The notes under the pieces: generated by a model
Told to the model about the DNA's origin: nothing
Database searches by the model: none
Seen by the model: the letters and a program-made list of their open reading frames with translations, nothing else
From: Glycine soja
Lineage: Eukaryota; Streptophyta; Magnoliopsida; Fabales; Fabaceae
DNA: 64,000 nucleotides
Assembly: GCF_004193775.1 (NCBI RefSeq)
Contig: NC_041019.1
Location: 53,419,928 to 53,483,927 of the forward strand
Reading direction: 5' to 3'
Part shown: positions 1-19,321 of the stretch, piece after piece
Position numbering within the stretch: position 1 is the first letter of the stretch
How the letters are laid out: the number at the start of each line of letters is the position of its first letter
Program-made: the position numbers and the translations under genes

Positions 1-108
1 GTTTACTGCAATTTTACATTTATGTTGATGTTTTATATATTTTTAGTATAGCTTTTGGGTTGCATGGTGTGGCTCAAGAATCTAAATAAGTTCCTTCTTG
101 TTTTATAG

Positions 109-7025
<6,917 letters not shown>

Positions 7026-8770
7026 CTTTTAGGGTATACATTAATGGGTTACAGATCTTCTACACATAATGAGTTAGGAAAATTAGGTAGAGGTTATGAC
7101 ACATGTTTGTAAGCATTTTGGTTGCGCCCCAATGGTTTAGAAATATCTTGTGGCATATGTAACATTCTATTGTTACCACTAGAGTTAGATTCCTTAGATT
7201 TAGCAGAGGGTTCTTTGCTCCTCCGGTTGTGCTATAGTGTTGATATTGGACAGGCTTCTGAGTTGCGACTGAGGTTTGAGCCATTTTTGTCCCACCATTT
7301 TTTTATTATAGAGAATGAAAATCTAATAGCTATTCTTTCTTGTAATGCTGCTTGCTGCTTTTCAGACGTTGCGATTGATTAGATTCTGAGCTTTGAGTCG
7401 TCAATATTTGTTAATATATTAACCAAGTTTCAATTGTTATTGTTTCTTCCGTTTTTATTTCTCTTGTTATAACCAGCTTCGTGAACCCACGTCGATGTTG
7501 CTAACGAGGATAGGCTCTGCTAGTTCGATCAAATTGCGTTGTGGGTGATCGTTTATTGTTAGACATTATTTAGTAATATATTCAATAACTTTTTATTACA
7601 AGTAACTTTATTATTCTAACCATTGAATTTAAAATTTTCAGAATGTAAGTTATACAAAATTTTAGACAATTAAAAAAATTGATTGATATTTTCTTGTCTC
7701 GTTTTGTTTTAATTACATTTAAAGGTGAAGTTTAACTATTAATATGATGAATTTCTAAATATTATTTTGTTTATAATACTAATATTAGTATATTATATTA
7801 AAAATTAAAATAACATTATTTCATCGTTATTAGTTCAATCATTGAAAGTTGAATAAGTGTTTTCATTAGTTTAATATTTAAGTTGAAACAATATATATGC
7901 AACGATGACAAAAAAAATATTATAACATAATATAAGGCATATATAATGAGAATACTTCACATATTAAAAATGACTATTGTAAATTTGGATTATAAAGCAT
8001 AAATAAATGATCGTGATTAAAAGTTAGTTAATAATTATATTCTCACTTAAAATGTTACGTATATTTATCTTTTAATTTTAATCATTAAAATCAAATTCAG
8101 TAATTTATATTTATTGTTCTTATTCGTCACAAAAATGTAAAGCATTAAATAATTTATAGTCATATAATCACTCATAAAGTAATAATCTTTTAATTTTACA
8201 TTGAGGTTAACAAATTGACCAATCCATTAGAGGGCAACTATTTGGTTGAGTGTTTTGTTTTTCACTCCCTCTTTTCGAAGTGCATTTTCGTTTTATTGAT
8301 TGAGGGGTCAATTGTCAATGAATTGAGTATTGACCGATTTTTATTTCAGTATTACTTTTGAAATTTAATATCTTCAGTAAAGAAAACTCCCTATTTGATT
8401 TTGGTTTAAGTTAAACAAGATTAAGTTAATTTGGGTTAAAAAAAATTATATATTTAACTCATTATATTTTATCGGAAAAAATTGTTTTTTTTTTTTTTGC
8501 AATATCCTTAATTTTTTTTAGTTTTATTTTAGAAAAATATCCTTATGTAAAAAAAAAATTATCTATGAAAGACATTTTTAATATCTTTTAAAGTATCATT
8601 TTGTAGATATTATTCAAACAATAACAATAACAATTTAAAAAATTCCAGGGATCCGAAAAATAAAAAGTGGCGCAAAACCAAACCAAAATTCTGTTAGACT
8701 CTAATTTGCTTGTTTATTGTTGAAGAATAAAAAGAAATATATTAGGGTTTTACAATAGAGAAAAAGAGTA
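7026..8770. other. 3' flank of BEACH gene and AT-rich intergenic DNA
   Basis: The first few hundred bases are probably the 3' UTR of the BEACH gene. From about 7560 on the sequence becomes strongly AT-rich with homopolymer runs. Short open frames at 7060-7382 show no family motif and overlap each other on both strands, so they are not called. No RNA gene or clear transposon border was found. Confidence 0.5.
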
Positions 8771-9056
8771 ATGGGAGGACAGGGAAAGAGAAGAGAGAAA
8801 AAACTACAGGGCTGCTCATGGTGGCTACATTGGCCTCCCTCCTCCACCTGATCCTTCCAAACACGACGCTTTGTCCTCCAAACTTTGCCAAATCATCTCT
8901 TTCACACATTCAAATGGTCCTTCTCCTTCTCTTTTCTCTCTCACCTTCCATCTCCTTTTTTTTTTTGTTTCTCATTTGTGTCTTTTTTTTTTCTTTTTCA
9001 GGGGCTACTGGGTCGTTAAAGGACAAGAAAAACAATGATGGGCATGCCCAAAATGT
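8771..9056 (+). pseudogene. Frameshifted fragment of an unrecognised basic protein gene
   Basis: An ATG at 8771 opens MGGQGKRREK and then meets an A homopolymer near 8798-8804. A one-base shift there gives a more protein-like reading (HGGYIGLPPPPDPSKHD) that continues to about 8940. A long pyrimidine tract ending in CAG at 8999-9001 then looks like an intron acceptor, followed by GATGSLKDKKNNDGHAQN. The pattern (short Lys/Arg-rich start, proline run, intron-like tract) suggests a degenerate copy of the first exons of a host gene. I do not recognise the family. It lies next to a B3-like fragment and a transposon terminal repeat, so it may have been carried there. Confidence 0.35.
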
Positions 9057-9225
9057 AAACTTTCATCTCTTTTGTGAATGTGCTTACTAAGAATTAACAT
9101 ATAGTTACTTGAATGTTAATTTTGTTTTGTGCTTGAATGTTTGTTAATTGCTTGAATGTTAATCATGTTAGAATTAACAATTGAAGAAGATGGGAAATGA
9201 AGGGAATTGGCAAACATGATGTAGA

Positions 9226-9659
9226 ATGTCACGGCTCCACCAAAGGCTTTTTTCCGGACCATTCACGTCAAGGATCAGGTCATGTTCATTTTGATTTAAT
9301 TAACATTTGATTTTTTTATTATCTCCTGTAACTAACCAACCTTATTTTGTGATATGACATGTAGATTTTCGGTGAAGTTGATAAGATATATGCTATCAAG
9401 TGGAATGACACGCTGGACGGTGTATGGCATTTGGTTGACAAAGACGAAAATTATCATAACGTTGTGTACAACAAAGATTTGGACCAACCAGTCATTGTAG
9501 TAGGGTGGACAGTACTATGAGATTTTTACCATCTGACCGGATATCATCTAGTATCCTTGTATCATTATGGTAACAATGCATTTTTTCTTACCATATTCAA
9601 GACCAATTGCCTCCCAGATCATTCTCAAGATGACACTCTTTATACTATCAAGTGTCAGG
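9226..9659 (+). pseudogene. B3 DNA-binding-domain-like gene fragment with a nonsense codon
   Basis: A first exon-like piece ends FFRTIHVKDQ before a GT at about 9280. After an intron ending in TGTAG (9359-9363) the frame reads IFGEVDKIYAIKWNDT and later VVGWTVL. It is interrupted by TGA at about 9518 and resumes DFYHLTGYHLVSLYHYGNN up to a possible donor near 9659. The W-x-LRDFY-x-LTGxH pattern is what I expect of plant B3-superfamily domains; the TGA would be an Arg CGA changed by one base. The fragment has no start of its own and no complete domain, so it is read as a broken copy. The family call is tentative. Confidence 0.4.
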
Positions 9660-10431
9660 TTAACCGTGTGCTCTATTGGTCGTGTTTATGAATAATTTAG
9701 AATTTTGAACATTTTAATTATTATGAACATTTTAATTATATATTAGTTGTTTATCATGTGTTGATTCTAAATTTGTTGCAACAATGTTCTTATATATAAT
9801 AGTTGTTTTGTCATGTATAATATTATCCCATTGTTTTTGAAAAAATTTGGTCATGTTTTTTAAATAAATTATTTTTAATTAATGACTAAATGAAATTTTT
9901 TTTCTCATTATTAAATTCAACCAATTACAAAATTTAACCATACGGATCAGCACATATTATCAATTCGTATGGCCTTTTCACAAAATAAGCACAAAGCAGA
10001 CAGAGAACCACAGAACAAGACGCCCAACAATACACAAAACAAGCAGCAATAATGCAAACCAAAACACAAAACAATACACAATACACAGCAAGGCAGAACA
10101 AGAACCACAAAAGGAAGAAGATTCACTAATCTCGACGGGAGAACAAGCCGCCGCAACAGTGAGGAAATGAAGAGGAGGCAACGAGGCCGTAATCGACAGT
10201 GGAGAGGCCGTCAGAGAAGAAGAGGAGGCAGTGCGGAAATGAAGCCACGAAGTGGAGAGGGATCGTTCTCTCGAAGGAAGAAGAACAACCATTCTCTCGG
10301 AGGAAGAAGAAGAAGCGTTCTCTCAAGAAAGAAAGAAAGAAGAAGAAATTTCGGAAATGCACGAACGAGTCACTGTGTTGCTTTTATATTAAAGGGTGAA
10401 AGACATTTTCGCCCTTTCACCCATGTTGCTG

Positions 10432-10474
10432 GGTGCCCCAGCAAAATTACTGGGTGCCCCAAGCAACTGCCAAA
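10432..10474. repeat. Terminal repeat of a MITE-type element joined to P450 pseudogene
   Basis: The segment contains TTGCTGGGTGCCCCAGC and ACTGGGTGCCCCAAGCAAC. Read on the - strand it aligns with the left terminal repeat of the MITE at 16158 (CACCCAGCATTATTGCTGG region). The partner terminus was not found to the left. It marks the exact place where the P450 exon-2 homology stops, so an element of this family appears to have replaced or cut off the end of the P450 pseudogene. Confidence 0.45.
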
Positions 10475-10747
10475 ATCTTTTAGGCATAAACATTTCTGGA
10501 TTCTCCCAACAAGTAGTGGGCTCTCGTCCCATAGCCCACACATTGACCAAGACCTGTGCTTTTATAGGCACCTTGAAGCCACATATGTTTACCATTTCAT
10601 CACACTTATGGGGTACTAAAAATGGAGCAGGTGGATGCAAGCGAAGAGTTGCAAATTGTTTGAAATATCTCTTTTCTTGCTTTTGCCAATTTATCTGGGT
10701 TAAGTAGTAGCTCTGCCATAATCCATTCCACCGTGCTTGATGTTGTG

Positions 10748-13548
10748 TGTGACACCCTCTACCCCACACACATATGTACTAATAATAAAAGAAATAATTA
10801 AAAAAATTAAACTTAATTCAAGTTTTTAAAACATATTTAAATACAAGCCTTTCAAGAGGGTAGCAGGCTCACATTTACCTTTCTAACATCATCATAAAAC
10901 TTTTCTAAATAAATAATAAATTAACTTCAGTTCAAACAAGGTCGTCTATAAAACCCTATACCCCAATGTCACATCCTATCAGAGCGTTGTGTCCCGACGT
11001 CCTTCAGCACATGGTTCCTTAAAGCAATTCACCTAGTCATCTGCTCCCCCGAACACAAAGTTCAAGATCATCACAGGATCCAAACACAAACAACACACGG
11101 AGAGTGAGTTATCACATTCCTAACTAATAAAGGAACAAGACAACTAGATATACATATCATATAAACCAAATAAAACTAAGTTACACGTAATTCACGTAAT
11201 TCCACTACTTTGTCATTCAAAGTTCACTCTTTAATCATCAATCACATTACACAAGAATCACACGCTCTGATCAAGACATAATAACACATCAATTTCATAA
11301 TAAACAATTAGCAAGCGCATGAGATAGTTATGCTAAGACTCAAGCCTATATGCAATGTGGTACCATGTCAATGAAAAACCACCCTGGGGCGTTTAGGAGT
11401 ACATAACAAGACACACCAAACAATGGGTTTGTCAGGTCACTCTCACTAAGTAAGATCATAGGGAGACCAGTCAGGGTCACGATGTTTTGCGAGAATGCTC
11501 CAACCATATGGGATCAGCATAGGCTTAAAGGAGCACTCAAACCCGGTGACCCCCAAGGCCTACACTCCGAAGAGTCCGTTAAGGCCTCTCCCTCCTGATT
11601 CAGGTCCAACCCCTAAAATCATTTTAGCACACAGACACTGCTCGTGAATTATACAATACTCACGACCTCACACTCATGTTTTAAACACGTACAACATATT
11701 GCGCTACAATTTAACACTAGTTCCTAAATAGGAAACCTACATTTTCTCTTTAACACTGTGCATTTACATTTTTCTCAAGATAACACTAGTCGGGTTATTG
11801 TACAATTCATAGCTTACAACACCAATAATGTCACATCAAGAGTTAATCACACACTTATTCACGACCAAAACTCATTCACAATTTCACATCTCATAATGTT
11901 ACAATCCACTATCACATGTTTTTACGTATCTCACAATTCAACACCTGTTTTACTTTACACTTTTACTCAATCTCAATAACAATATTATAATCTCAAGGCA
12001 ACATATTATTCCACAATTTATCACATATTTCATTTATAAGCACTGCTCATGAATTATACACTCATGTTTCAAACATGTTTAACACAATTGCGCTACAATT
12101 TAACACTGGTTCCTAACTAGGAACCTACACTTTTTCTTTAACACTGCGCATAAACATTGGTCGGGTTATTGTATAATTCATAGCTCCCAATATAATTAAT
12201 GCAACATCAAATGTTAAACACATCCACTTATTCACAATCGAATATCATGTCCACACTTTAACATCTCATAATATCACATCAACCATCTCATAACATTCCT
12301 AATGATATTCATAAGGTACAACATACACATGTTCATCAATTTTAATCATAATATTCTCAAACTCCAACACTTAATAATTTTTGGAATCATACTATAACAC
12401 TCTACAATATTATTTACATAAATTATTAATATAAATAATTACCTCTATATATATAAACTAACATACATCATATTGAATCACAAATTACAAAGTAAGCTTT
12501 CAATACACAAATTCTAAATAATTATATGAACACTTTGGTCAATTTCAATTATGATATTAATTTTTTAAATTATATATAAAAAAACTAAAAAGCAAGAAAT
12601 AGGGAAAATACAAAATCAATATCTCTCTCTAAATTTCTCCTTACTTTATTTCATCAATTCGTATTAATTAAAAAAAACTCGATTTATAGGGTTCACGCTC
12701 AACACAATAGCATATCAATTTCACAAAAATTGGTCTGTCAAACATATATAATTCACTGTAATAATTATAAGAATAAAATGAAAATTGGAAAAACACCCCA
12801 AAACTTATTTCAGTTGATATCTCTAAGGATCTGTACACATTTTCTCGCTAATTCTCAATTGTGAATAACTCGTCTCTTACCTCTGAGCGGACTCACGTGT
12901 CTTTAGCCAGCGATAGCAGCATCTCTAGCGGTCCCCTGAGATTCCTTCAGTTATTCCTCCGATTGCTCCGATAGAATTCCCAAACGTCAGAGAGATGAAG
13001 AAGAAATTGGAACCTCCACTTGTACTATTTTCATGCGATTCATTTTTCTCCCTCCACGAATATTATCTCGCAAATCCCAACGGTTCAAGTGTGCGCAATT
13101 GAATTTCGAACAACATATCCAAATTTCATGAAAATCCAACGGTTAACGAAATCGGGATCATAGTTTTATCGAGACAGTTTTGGGTTTCTGCGGGAAATTA
13201 AAAGGCTACAATGCGAATGATTTTCCTATAAGCTCAGACATGATTTTGAAATTCCCAACGGTGAGAATGCTCGGAACTGGGTTGTGAACTTGGTGTTTAA
13301 ATTTCACGACGATCCAATGGTGAATGAGTCTGAGATCTTTGTTTTTCTGAGATAGGTTTAGTGAGCTGCGGGAAAAAGAAAGGATTTTGACATGAAAAGG
13401 GAAAAAACGAAAATGAGAGGCAGAGAAGCATGTTGCTATTTATAGCTAGGGGCATTTACGACCTATTATTTACTCTATTTATTTATTTTTATTATTTTTA
13501 CTAAAAAAACTTTTTAAATTTATTTATGAAAAAAAATGGGATGTTACA
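10748..13548 (-). mobile_element. Solo LTR (2.8 kb) inside P450 pseudogene
   Basis: The insert begins TGTGACACCC and ends GGGATGTTACA. It is flanked by a perfect 5-bp duplication TTGTG (10743-10747 and 13549-13553). Removing the insert and one copy restores the P450 exon-2 sequence seen in the sister genes (GATGTTGTGTCAATCCC on the + strand). No gag/pol reading frame, primer-binding site or second LTR is present, which is what recombination between two LTRs leaves. Orientation is inferred from a TATA-box-like CTATAAATAG on the - strand (about 13435-13444), about 105 bp inside the - strand start. The family is probably Ty3/Gypsy-like, judged by the long LTR only. Confidence 0.8.
11631..12190. 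repeat. Diverged internal duplication in the solo LTR
   Basis: Two blocks about 400 bp apart (near 11631-11825 and 12036-12190) share the same order of motifs: CTCATGTTT, GCGCTACAATTTAACACT, GTTCCTAA, TTTAACACTG and CGGGTTATTGTA. They differ by scattered substitutions and a deletion, so the duplication is older than the LTR insertion or arose in the family. Confidence 0.6.
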
Positions 13549-14728
13549 TTGTGTCAATCCCAGCAACAAATAAATCCTACTAATACAAAACTCGATGAGA
13601 TATACATGTAATGTATTAGCAAAAAATAAGAAATTGAATTTCAGATATGAAGGTTATAGTATAGAAAAACACAGTAATAGGACACTTGCTGATTTCTTAT
13701 GAGTGAATTAATTAAAGTTAAGTTCATGAGTAAAATATAAAATAATAGTGGATAAATGTCCCCAAAAGTCTAAGGCCATAAGGGCATCATTATTTATCAA
13801 TCCTGTACATAACAACCATCAATGAGATAAATTGGTGTTAAGTTATACATTGAGCAACTAATTTGATGGTTATTTGAAGCACCTAATTCATACAATTTGA
13901 TAACTTAGAATTGAAACTTTATACCAACCATACTAGAAAAATAAGTAAATTATAATTTATAAAGCTTATTTATTGGAAAACGAAATACGAACCATGAACA
14001 AGTGTATCATCTCATCGCGACTCAACAGAGAACCAGTTTCTTCATTGTTGTTAAGAAGTGAATCCAATACATCCATGGAGTCAGTTTTTGAAGCTCTTGA
14101 ACACACTCTTCAATAATTCCATCGATAATCTCAAACAACTTCTTAATATAAATGCTCCTCCTTGCAAGGACACGTTGAGGGTCAAGTGGACGAAGAATGG
14201 GAAAGAAATCTGCAACATTAGGCCTTCCAGCTTCTTCCATCATACCCCGAATAATGTTCTTGAACTCTTGAGGCTTTTCTAAGTGGTTGAAATGGAATTA
14301 AGTATTGTTGCAAAGACAACCGCACCAATGTCCACAACCTCACCTTTCTTGCAACTTTCTTTCACAAAATCCAATAAATCCCGAAGCTTTTGTTGGCGAA
14401 GGATTTGAGTGGAGTCGAGCACTTGTGGGGAGAATATTTTTGTGGCACAAACTCTTCTAAGGTTCCTCCATTTGTGGGGAGAATATTTTCATGCAGCACT
14501 CGTTTTGCTACTTGAGGAGAGGAAATAACTATGGTGCTTATGCTGCCTGATTTCAAAGTCATAAGAGGTCCATAGATTCTTAAGAGTTTGGTGAGTGCTT
14601 TGTGTGGATTTTTGCTATTATAGGCAAGGAAGCTTTGAACATTCAGAGGTTTGGTTAAATCTGGGAATGAAGATGCGAATGGTTGCACTCACAAAGGTAA
14701 TAAGTAGAAGTATTGTTTGATAGTCCAT

Positions 14729-16157
14729 GACTTATCCTTTAACCTCAAGATATACTGTGTCCTACATGATATTTATAAAACAATTTTTTACATAAGTGGT
14801 ATGGTTGAATTAAAATATACAAGTGAATGTAATTCTCATTTATAAACTAGTTAAGATTGAGTTATATCCAAACTCAAATTTTAAAATAATATCAAAGTTT
14901 ATCTTAATAATTATTATTGGATCTATGAGTCACATGTTATCATATCATTATTGAATACATATATATTTCTAATTTTATAAACTTCAAGCTCAAAATATCT
15001 ATTTTTCAACAAAAGAAAGATGTGTAAAACAACTTATGTGAACTAATAATGTGAACAAATTAATTATATATAAAAAAATAATTCTTATCCTACAAACCTA
15101 AATTCTAAGAAAGAAAAAGAATAGCAAAGAATTACATATTTTAGGTGACTTTATAATCAGTTAATTATATATGTAAATATAATTAATTATGTTTTATGGA
15201 TATAAACATGATCATATAATTATTAATGTTTTTTATTTGAAAGAATCGATAGTGTCAAAAGATTTATAACAAGTCACATATATTTACTTAACCAACTTTA
15301 TGTAACCAACTGAAATAAACCGCTTAACATTAATATATGTTTAATAGTAACTTGAATATCGTCAAAAGAATTATTAAATATTTTAATAACCACGTAATAT
15401 TATTTATCACTTGTGATACAAATTTGATCATCATTAGAAAATTTAATAATTTCGTGATGCTATTAACTATGTATCAATAATTTTATATAATTATGTTTAT
15501 TTACTATTAACCATTTATAAAGCAAAATTAATCATATTTACACATGTTATAATCATGTGTGACTGTTAGTAACTGTATAGCACTATTAACCAATTATAAT
15601 AAAAAGATAATCATCATTAAACATTTTAATAATAAAAAATGCGTTGAACACTAAAAAAATTATTTTTAAAACGTGTTTGTATTATTTTTATATTATTATT
15701 TTTACAACATGTTAACTATAAAACGTGTTTATATTATTTTTAAAATGTGTTTGTATTATTTTTTACAAAGATACTCATCATTAGGATTAATCCTTATAAA
15801 ATATGTTCGTATTATTTTTTATTTTAAAAAATATTTTAAATAACACTTTAAATAATAAAAAAATGTTTTAAACAGTAAAAATATTATTATCTAAAACACT
15901 TTAAGAAAAAAATAAAAAAGACACCTTTTATGAAGATTAAAATAGGAAAAAAAATATAAGAATAAAAATAAAAAAATACTAAATTACTGGAAAAAGAAAT
16001 ACTTAAGCCTTATTATATTTATACACAGTTAACTATATACACCGAGGGTGTAGAATTTCCAGACATAGGATACTGATTTTCCAAAAAGAACGCAAGTGAA
16101 CAATATCAAAGGCAGGAGGATGCAAATGACAGGTGTTAGACATGAGTGGCTTCTATT
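14729..16157. other. AT-rich intergenic DNA upstream of P450 pseudogene
   Basis: This stretch is dominated by A/T runs and short degenerate repeats such as AAACGTGTTT-like units near 15670-15800. Near 16060-16130 it contains a segment (GAACAATATCAAAG) shared with the flanks of other P450 copies at about 30590. No coding region or RNA gene was seen. Confidence 0.5.
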
Positions 16158-16537
16158 ATTTGGGTGTTGTTAGGTGCACCCAGCATTATTGCTGGTGTAC
16201 CCAGCATTTTTTTAAAATATCAAAATTGTCCATGCTTTTTTTTCCGCATTTGTGATAGGTGTGTGTGAGGGTGGTCCTTAAATCGTACAGATCAAGTTGA
16301 TCCGTAAGATTGATATGGATCAACTTGATCCGTAAGCCTTTTACGGAATAATACGAATCAACTTGATTCATAAAAGTCTTACGGATCAACTTGATCCGTA
16401 AAAAGTTTACGGATCAAGTTGATCCATAAGACTTTTACGGATCAACTTAAATGATTTACGGATCAAGGATATTTTCATCATTTCACCTTAAGTGTTGGGT
16501 ACACCAACAATAATATTAGATGCATCTAGCAACACCT
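16158..16537. mobile_element. MITE with repeated ACGGATCAACTTGATCCGTA motifs
   Basis: The ends form an inverted repeat of about 45 bp: GGTGTTGTTAGGTGCACC on the left, and GGTGTTGCTAGATGCATC read from the right. The direct repeat CTTCTATT flanks it (16150-16157 and 16538-16545). The related sequence at 19174-19183 (GGCTTCTATT) resembles the empty site. Between the ends, variants of the palindrome ACGGATCAACTTGATCCGTA occur about six times (16280-16465). There is no coding capacity. An 8-bp duplication would suggest a hAT-like origin, but the left end has four extra bases outside the alignable repeat, so the superfamily is uncertain. Confidence 0.65.
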
Positions 16538-16862
16538 CTTCTATTTTGCGTCGTGTAGCAGCCCAACCACTCATGGATTGTGGCAATAACCTATTTTACA
16601 ACAACAATCATCATGACAAAGACAATAACAATCATAATAACAATGACTTAATTGAGATATTTTAAAAATTAATAATTAAGATCTTCTAATTTATAAATTT
16701 GATCAATTTTAAAGAGATTTAATAATTATATTATATATTAAACAAAATGAGTATATATGAATGGGTGCTTTATTTAAACTAATTTACTTGTTAAGAAGTA
16801 ATACACCCATGACCCATCCTTTATTAAACGGTAAGCGACAAGTAGTGAGAATTGAGAAGTAC

Positions 16863-16865
<3 letters not shown>

Positions 16866-16921
<56 letters not shown>
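16866..16921. repeat. (TA)n microsatellite
   Basis: An uninterrupted TA dinucleotide run of about 55 bp lies 40 bp beyond the stop codon of the P450 gene at 16960-18928. Similar runs occur near 28580, 29505, 30428 and 31360. Confidence 0.95.
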
Positions 16922-16923
<2 letters not shown>

Positions 16924-16959
16924 AGATAAATTCAAGAGCATTTACTCTAAGATATATAA

Positions 16960-18928
16960 TTAAATGTGCGTGATTGCAATCGCTTGAACTAGAAGTGGTT
17001 GAGCCTTCTTTAAGGTCAACCCATATTGCTCCTTCATGTTCATGTGTTCTGGCATTAACCCATCAGCTAGTTTCCATTCAAAGTTATGCACAAGAGATGC
17101 CACCATTAAATGCATTGTTCTGTGAGCGAACGGTAATCCTGGGCATATCCTTTTACCTGCCCCAAAAGGTATGAATTCAAAATCATGACCTTTAAAATCA
17201 ATCTCACGCTCCAAAAATCTTTCAGGCATAAACATTTCTGGATTTTCCCAAATAGCTGGGTCTCGTCCCATAGCCCACACATTGACCAAGACTTGTGCAT
17301 TTTTAGGCACATTGAAGCTAGATATGCTTACCATTTCATCACACTTATGGGGTACTAAAAATGGAGCAGGAGGATGCAAGCGAAGAGTTTCCTTCACCAC
17401 TGCTTGTAAAAATGGCAACTTTAAGATGTGTGATTCTTCAATTATTGCATCTTTGTCAATTGTTTGAGATAACTCTTTTCTTGCTTTTTCCATTTTATCT
17501 GGGTTGCGTAGTAGCTCCGCCATAATCCATTCCACTGTGTTTGATGTTGTGTCAATCCCAGCAACAAGTAAATCCTACTAATACAACATTATATCAAAAC
17601 TCAATGAAATACACATGTACATGGTATCAGTAAAAGGTGAAGCTTAAAGATTAAATGCTTGCAAAAATGAGATACAAATGCATAGTGATAGGTGATAGGA
17701 TTACTTGGGAGTAAATGAAAGTTAAAATTGACGGGTAAAATTTCAATTAATAGTGAACAGATACATACATAGTTTGATCCTCTATAAGTATAAGGGGATT
17801 AAATTAATCACTTAAAAATCCTGGAGTTAACAAGCATCAACTTAGCAGCTAAACTGATGTCTAAACACCTAATTAATAACAATTGATAACTTAGAATTTT
17901 GAACGATATTGCAATGGGCTTGCTTTAATTATAAAAATGGCATCACAATATCGTAATTAATCTTTCCAATAGTTAGAAAAATAAGTACAAATAATTTATA
18001 TAATTTAATAATTGGAAAACATTTAAATTCTAACCAGAAATAAATGTAACATCTCATTGTGACTCAGTTGATAACCGGTTTCTTCAATGTTGATAAGTGA
18101 ATCCAGTACATCCTTGTACACCTTGGAGTCAGTTTCCAAAAGTCTTGAACACATTCTTTCTTCAGTAATTCCATCAATAATCTTAAACATCTTCTTAAAA
18201 TAATTGCTCATCCTTGCAAAAGATCGCTGAGGGTCAAGTGGACGAAGAATGGGGAAGAAGTCTGCAACATTAGGCCTTCCAGCTTCCTCCATCATAGCCC
18301 GAATAATGTTCTTGTTCTCTTGAGACTCTTCAGATGTAGAATTAGACAAATCCATAGAGAACAAAGTGGTTGAAATGGAATTAAGGGTTGTTGTAAAGAT
18401 AGCCTCACCAATATCCAAAACCTCACCTTTCTTGCATCTTTCTTCTACAAAATCCAATAATTTATGAACCTTTTGTTGGCGAAGGATTTGAGTGGAGTCA
18501 AGTGCTTGTGGGGAGAATATTTTTGTTGCACAAACTCTTCTAAGTTTCCTCCATTTGGGTGATGGGTGCATAAACACAATAGAATATTTGTGATGGTCAA
18601 GTGCATGGACTGAATGTGGGATTGTCCTGCTAGAAAAGACTGGGCCATTTTCATGCAATACTTGTTTAGCTAATTGAGGAGAAGAGATTACTATGGTAGT
18701 TATGCTACCAATTTTCAAAGTCATAAGAGGTCCATAAATTCTAGAGAGTTTGGTGGCTGCTTTGTGTGGATTTGTGGCAATTTCCAAGATGTTTCCTATG
18801 ATAGAAAAAGGGTGTGGCCCGGGTGGAAGGTTGGTAGATTCTGGAGTATGGTTGAATAATTTAGGGATGAAGATGAGAATGATTGCATTCACAAAGGTAA
18901 TAAGTAGAAGTATTGTTTGGTAATCCAT
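16960..18928 (-). CDS. CYP76-like cytochrome P450, intact two-exon gene (502 aa)
   Basis: Exon 1 is 18928-18035 (298 codons) and exon 2 is 17574-16960 (204 codons and TAA); the intron begins GTTAGA and ends TAG. It should encode an ER-anchored, NADPH-P450-reductase-dependent monooxygenase. The N-terminus is a hydrophobic anchor (residues 1-21), followed by the proline hinge PPGP (35-38), the I-helix oxygen-binding AGIDTTS (about 303-309), KETLR with the ExxR pair (E360, R363), PERF, and the heme loop FGAGKRICPG with Cys442. Length and all catalytic motifs are normal. The sequence style is CYP76, and its position beside a BCHC2-like gene matches the Arabidopsis CYP76C cluster. CYP76 enzymes often hydroxylate monoterpenols; the substrate here cannot be read. 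Confidence 0.9.
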
Positions 18929-19189
18929 GGCTTAAGCCTTTGACCTCTAGATCCTCAATTTAGTCCTATATCATATATATTTATAAAATAATTTTTTTAC
19001 AAGGGAAACAAATAGAAAAAGAGTGGCTGAGAAATACTATATCACAGGTTTAGTGAATGAGTGGCAGAGAAACAGTTCTTCTATTGATATATTTTTTTGT
19101 TTTGTTTTGTGCTAGAAAAGGAAGGAAAAGAAAAAGAAAAACACAATTGAACAATTAAAAAAAAATGGCTCCAGCGGCTTCTATTTTTG

Positions 19190-19321
19190 TGGTACATCAT
19201 TGCCAATTGCCTGAGATAACTCTCTTCTTGCTTTGGCCAATTTATTTGGGTTGCGTAGTAACTCTGCTATAATCCATTCCATTGTGCTTGATGTTGTGTC
19301 AATGCCAGCAACAAGTAAATC
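19190..19321 (-). pseudogene. Orphan P450 exon-2 start fragment (copy 1)
   Basis: From 19321 the - strand reads DLLVAGIDTTSSTMEWIIAE and continues through NPNKLAKARRELSQAIGND, then ends abruptly. It is the first ~44 codons of exon 2 with its splice acceptor and about 300 bp of the preceding intron (19322-19630). There is no exon 1 and no heme-binding part. A second, more damaged copy with the same intron flank lies at 23700-23788. Confidence 0.85.

Larger units (their letters stand above)
10475..14728 (-). pseudogene. CYP76-like P450 pseudogene split by a solo LTR
   Basis: The start codon region at 14728 reads MDYQTILLLITF, as in the intact P450s. Exon 1 continues to about 13993 with several frameshifts and a deletion of about 100 bp near 14470-14500, where the segment after the HEN motif is missing. 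The exon-2 start (13554-13578, reading back toward AGID) is followed by a 2.8-kb insertion. Exon 2 then resumes at 10747 and runs through LRLHPPAPFLVPHKCDEM and WENPEMFMPKRF before stopping at about 10475. It lacks the heme-binding FGxGxRxCxG segment entirely and has an internal deletion before LRLHPP that removes the ExxR helix. It cannot encode an active enzyme. Confidence 0.85.

Noticed and set aside
9947..10619. Several overlapping open frames on both strands
   Set aside because: They arise from a GA-rich purine stretch and from the antisense of P450 exon 2; compositions are Arg/Glu or Phe/Ser-rich with no motif.
16270..16465. CRISPR-like spaced repeats
   Set aside because: The repeats are palindromic, irregularly spaced and inside a MITE in a plant nuclear sequence.
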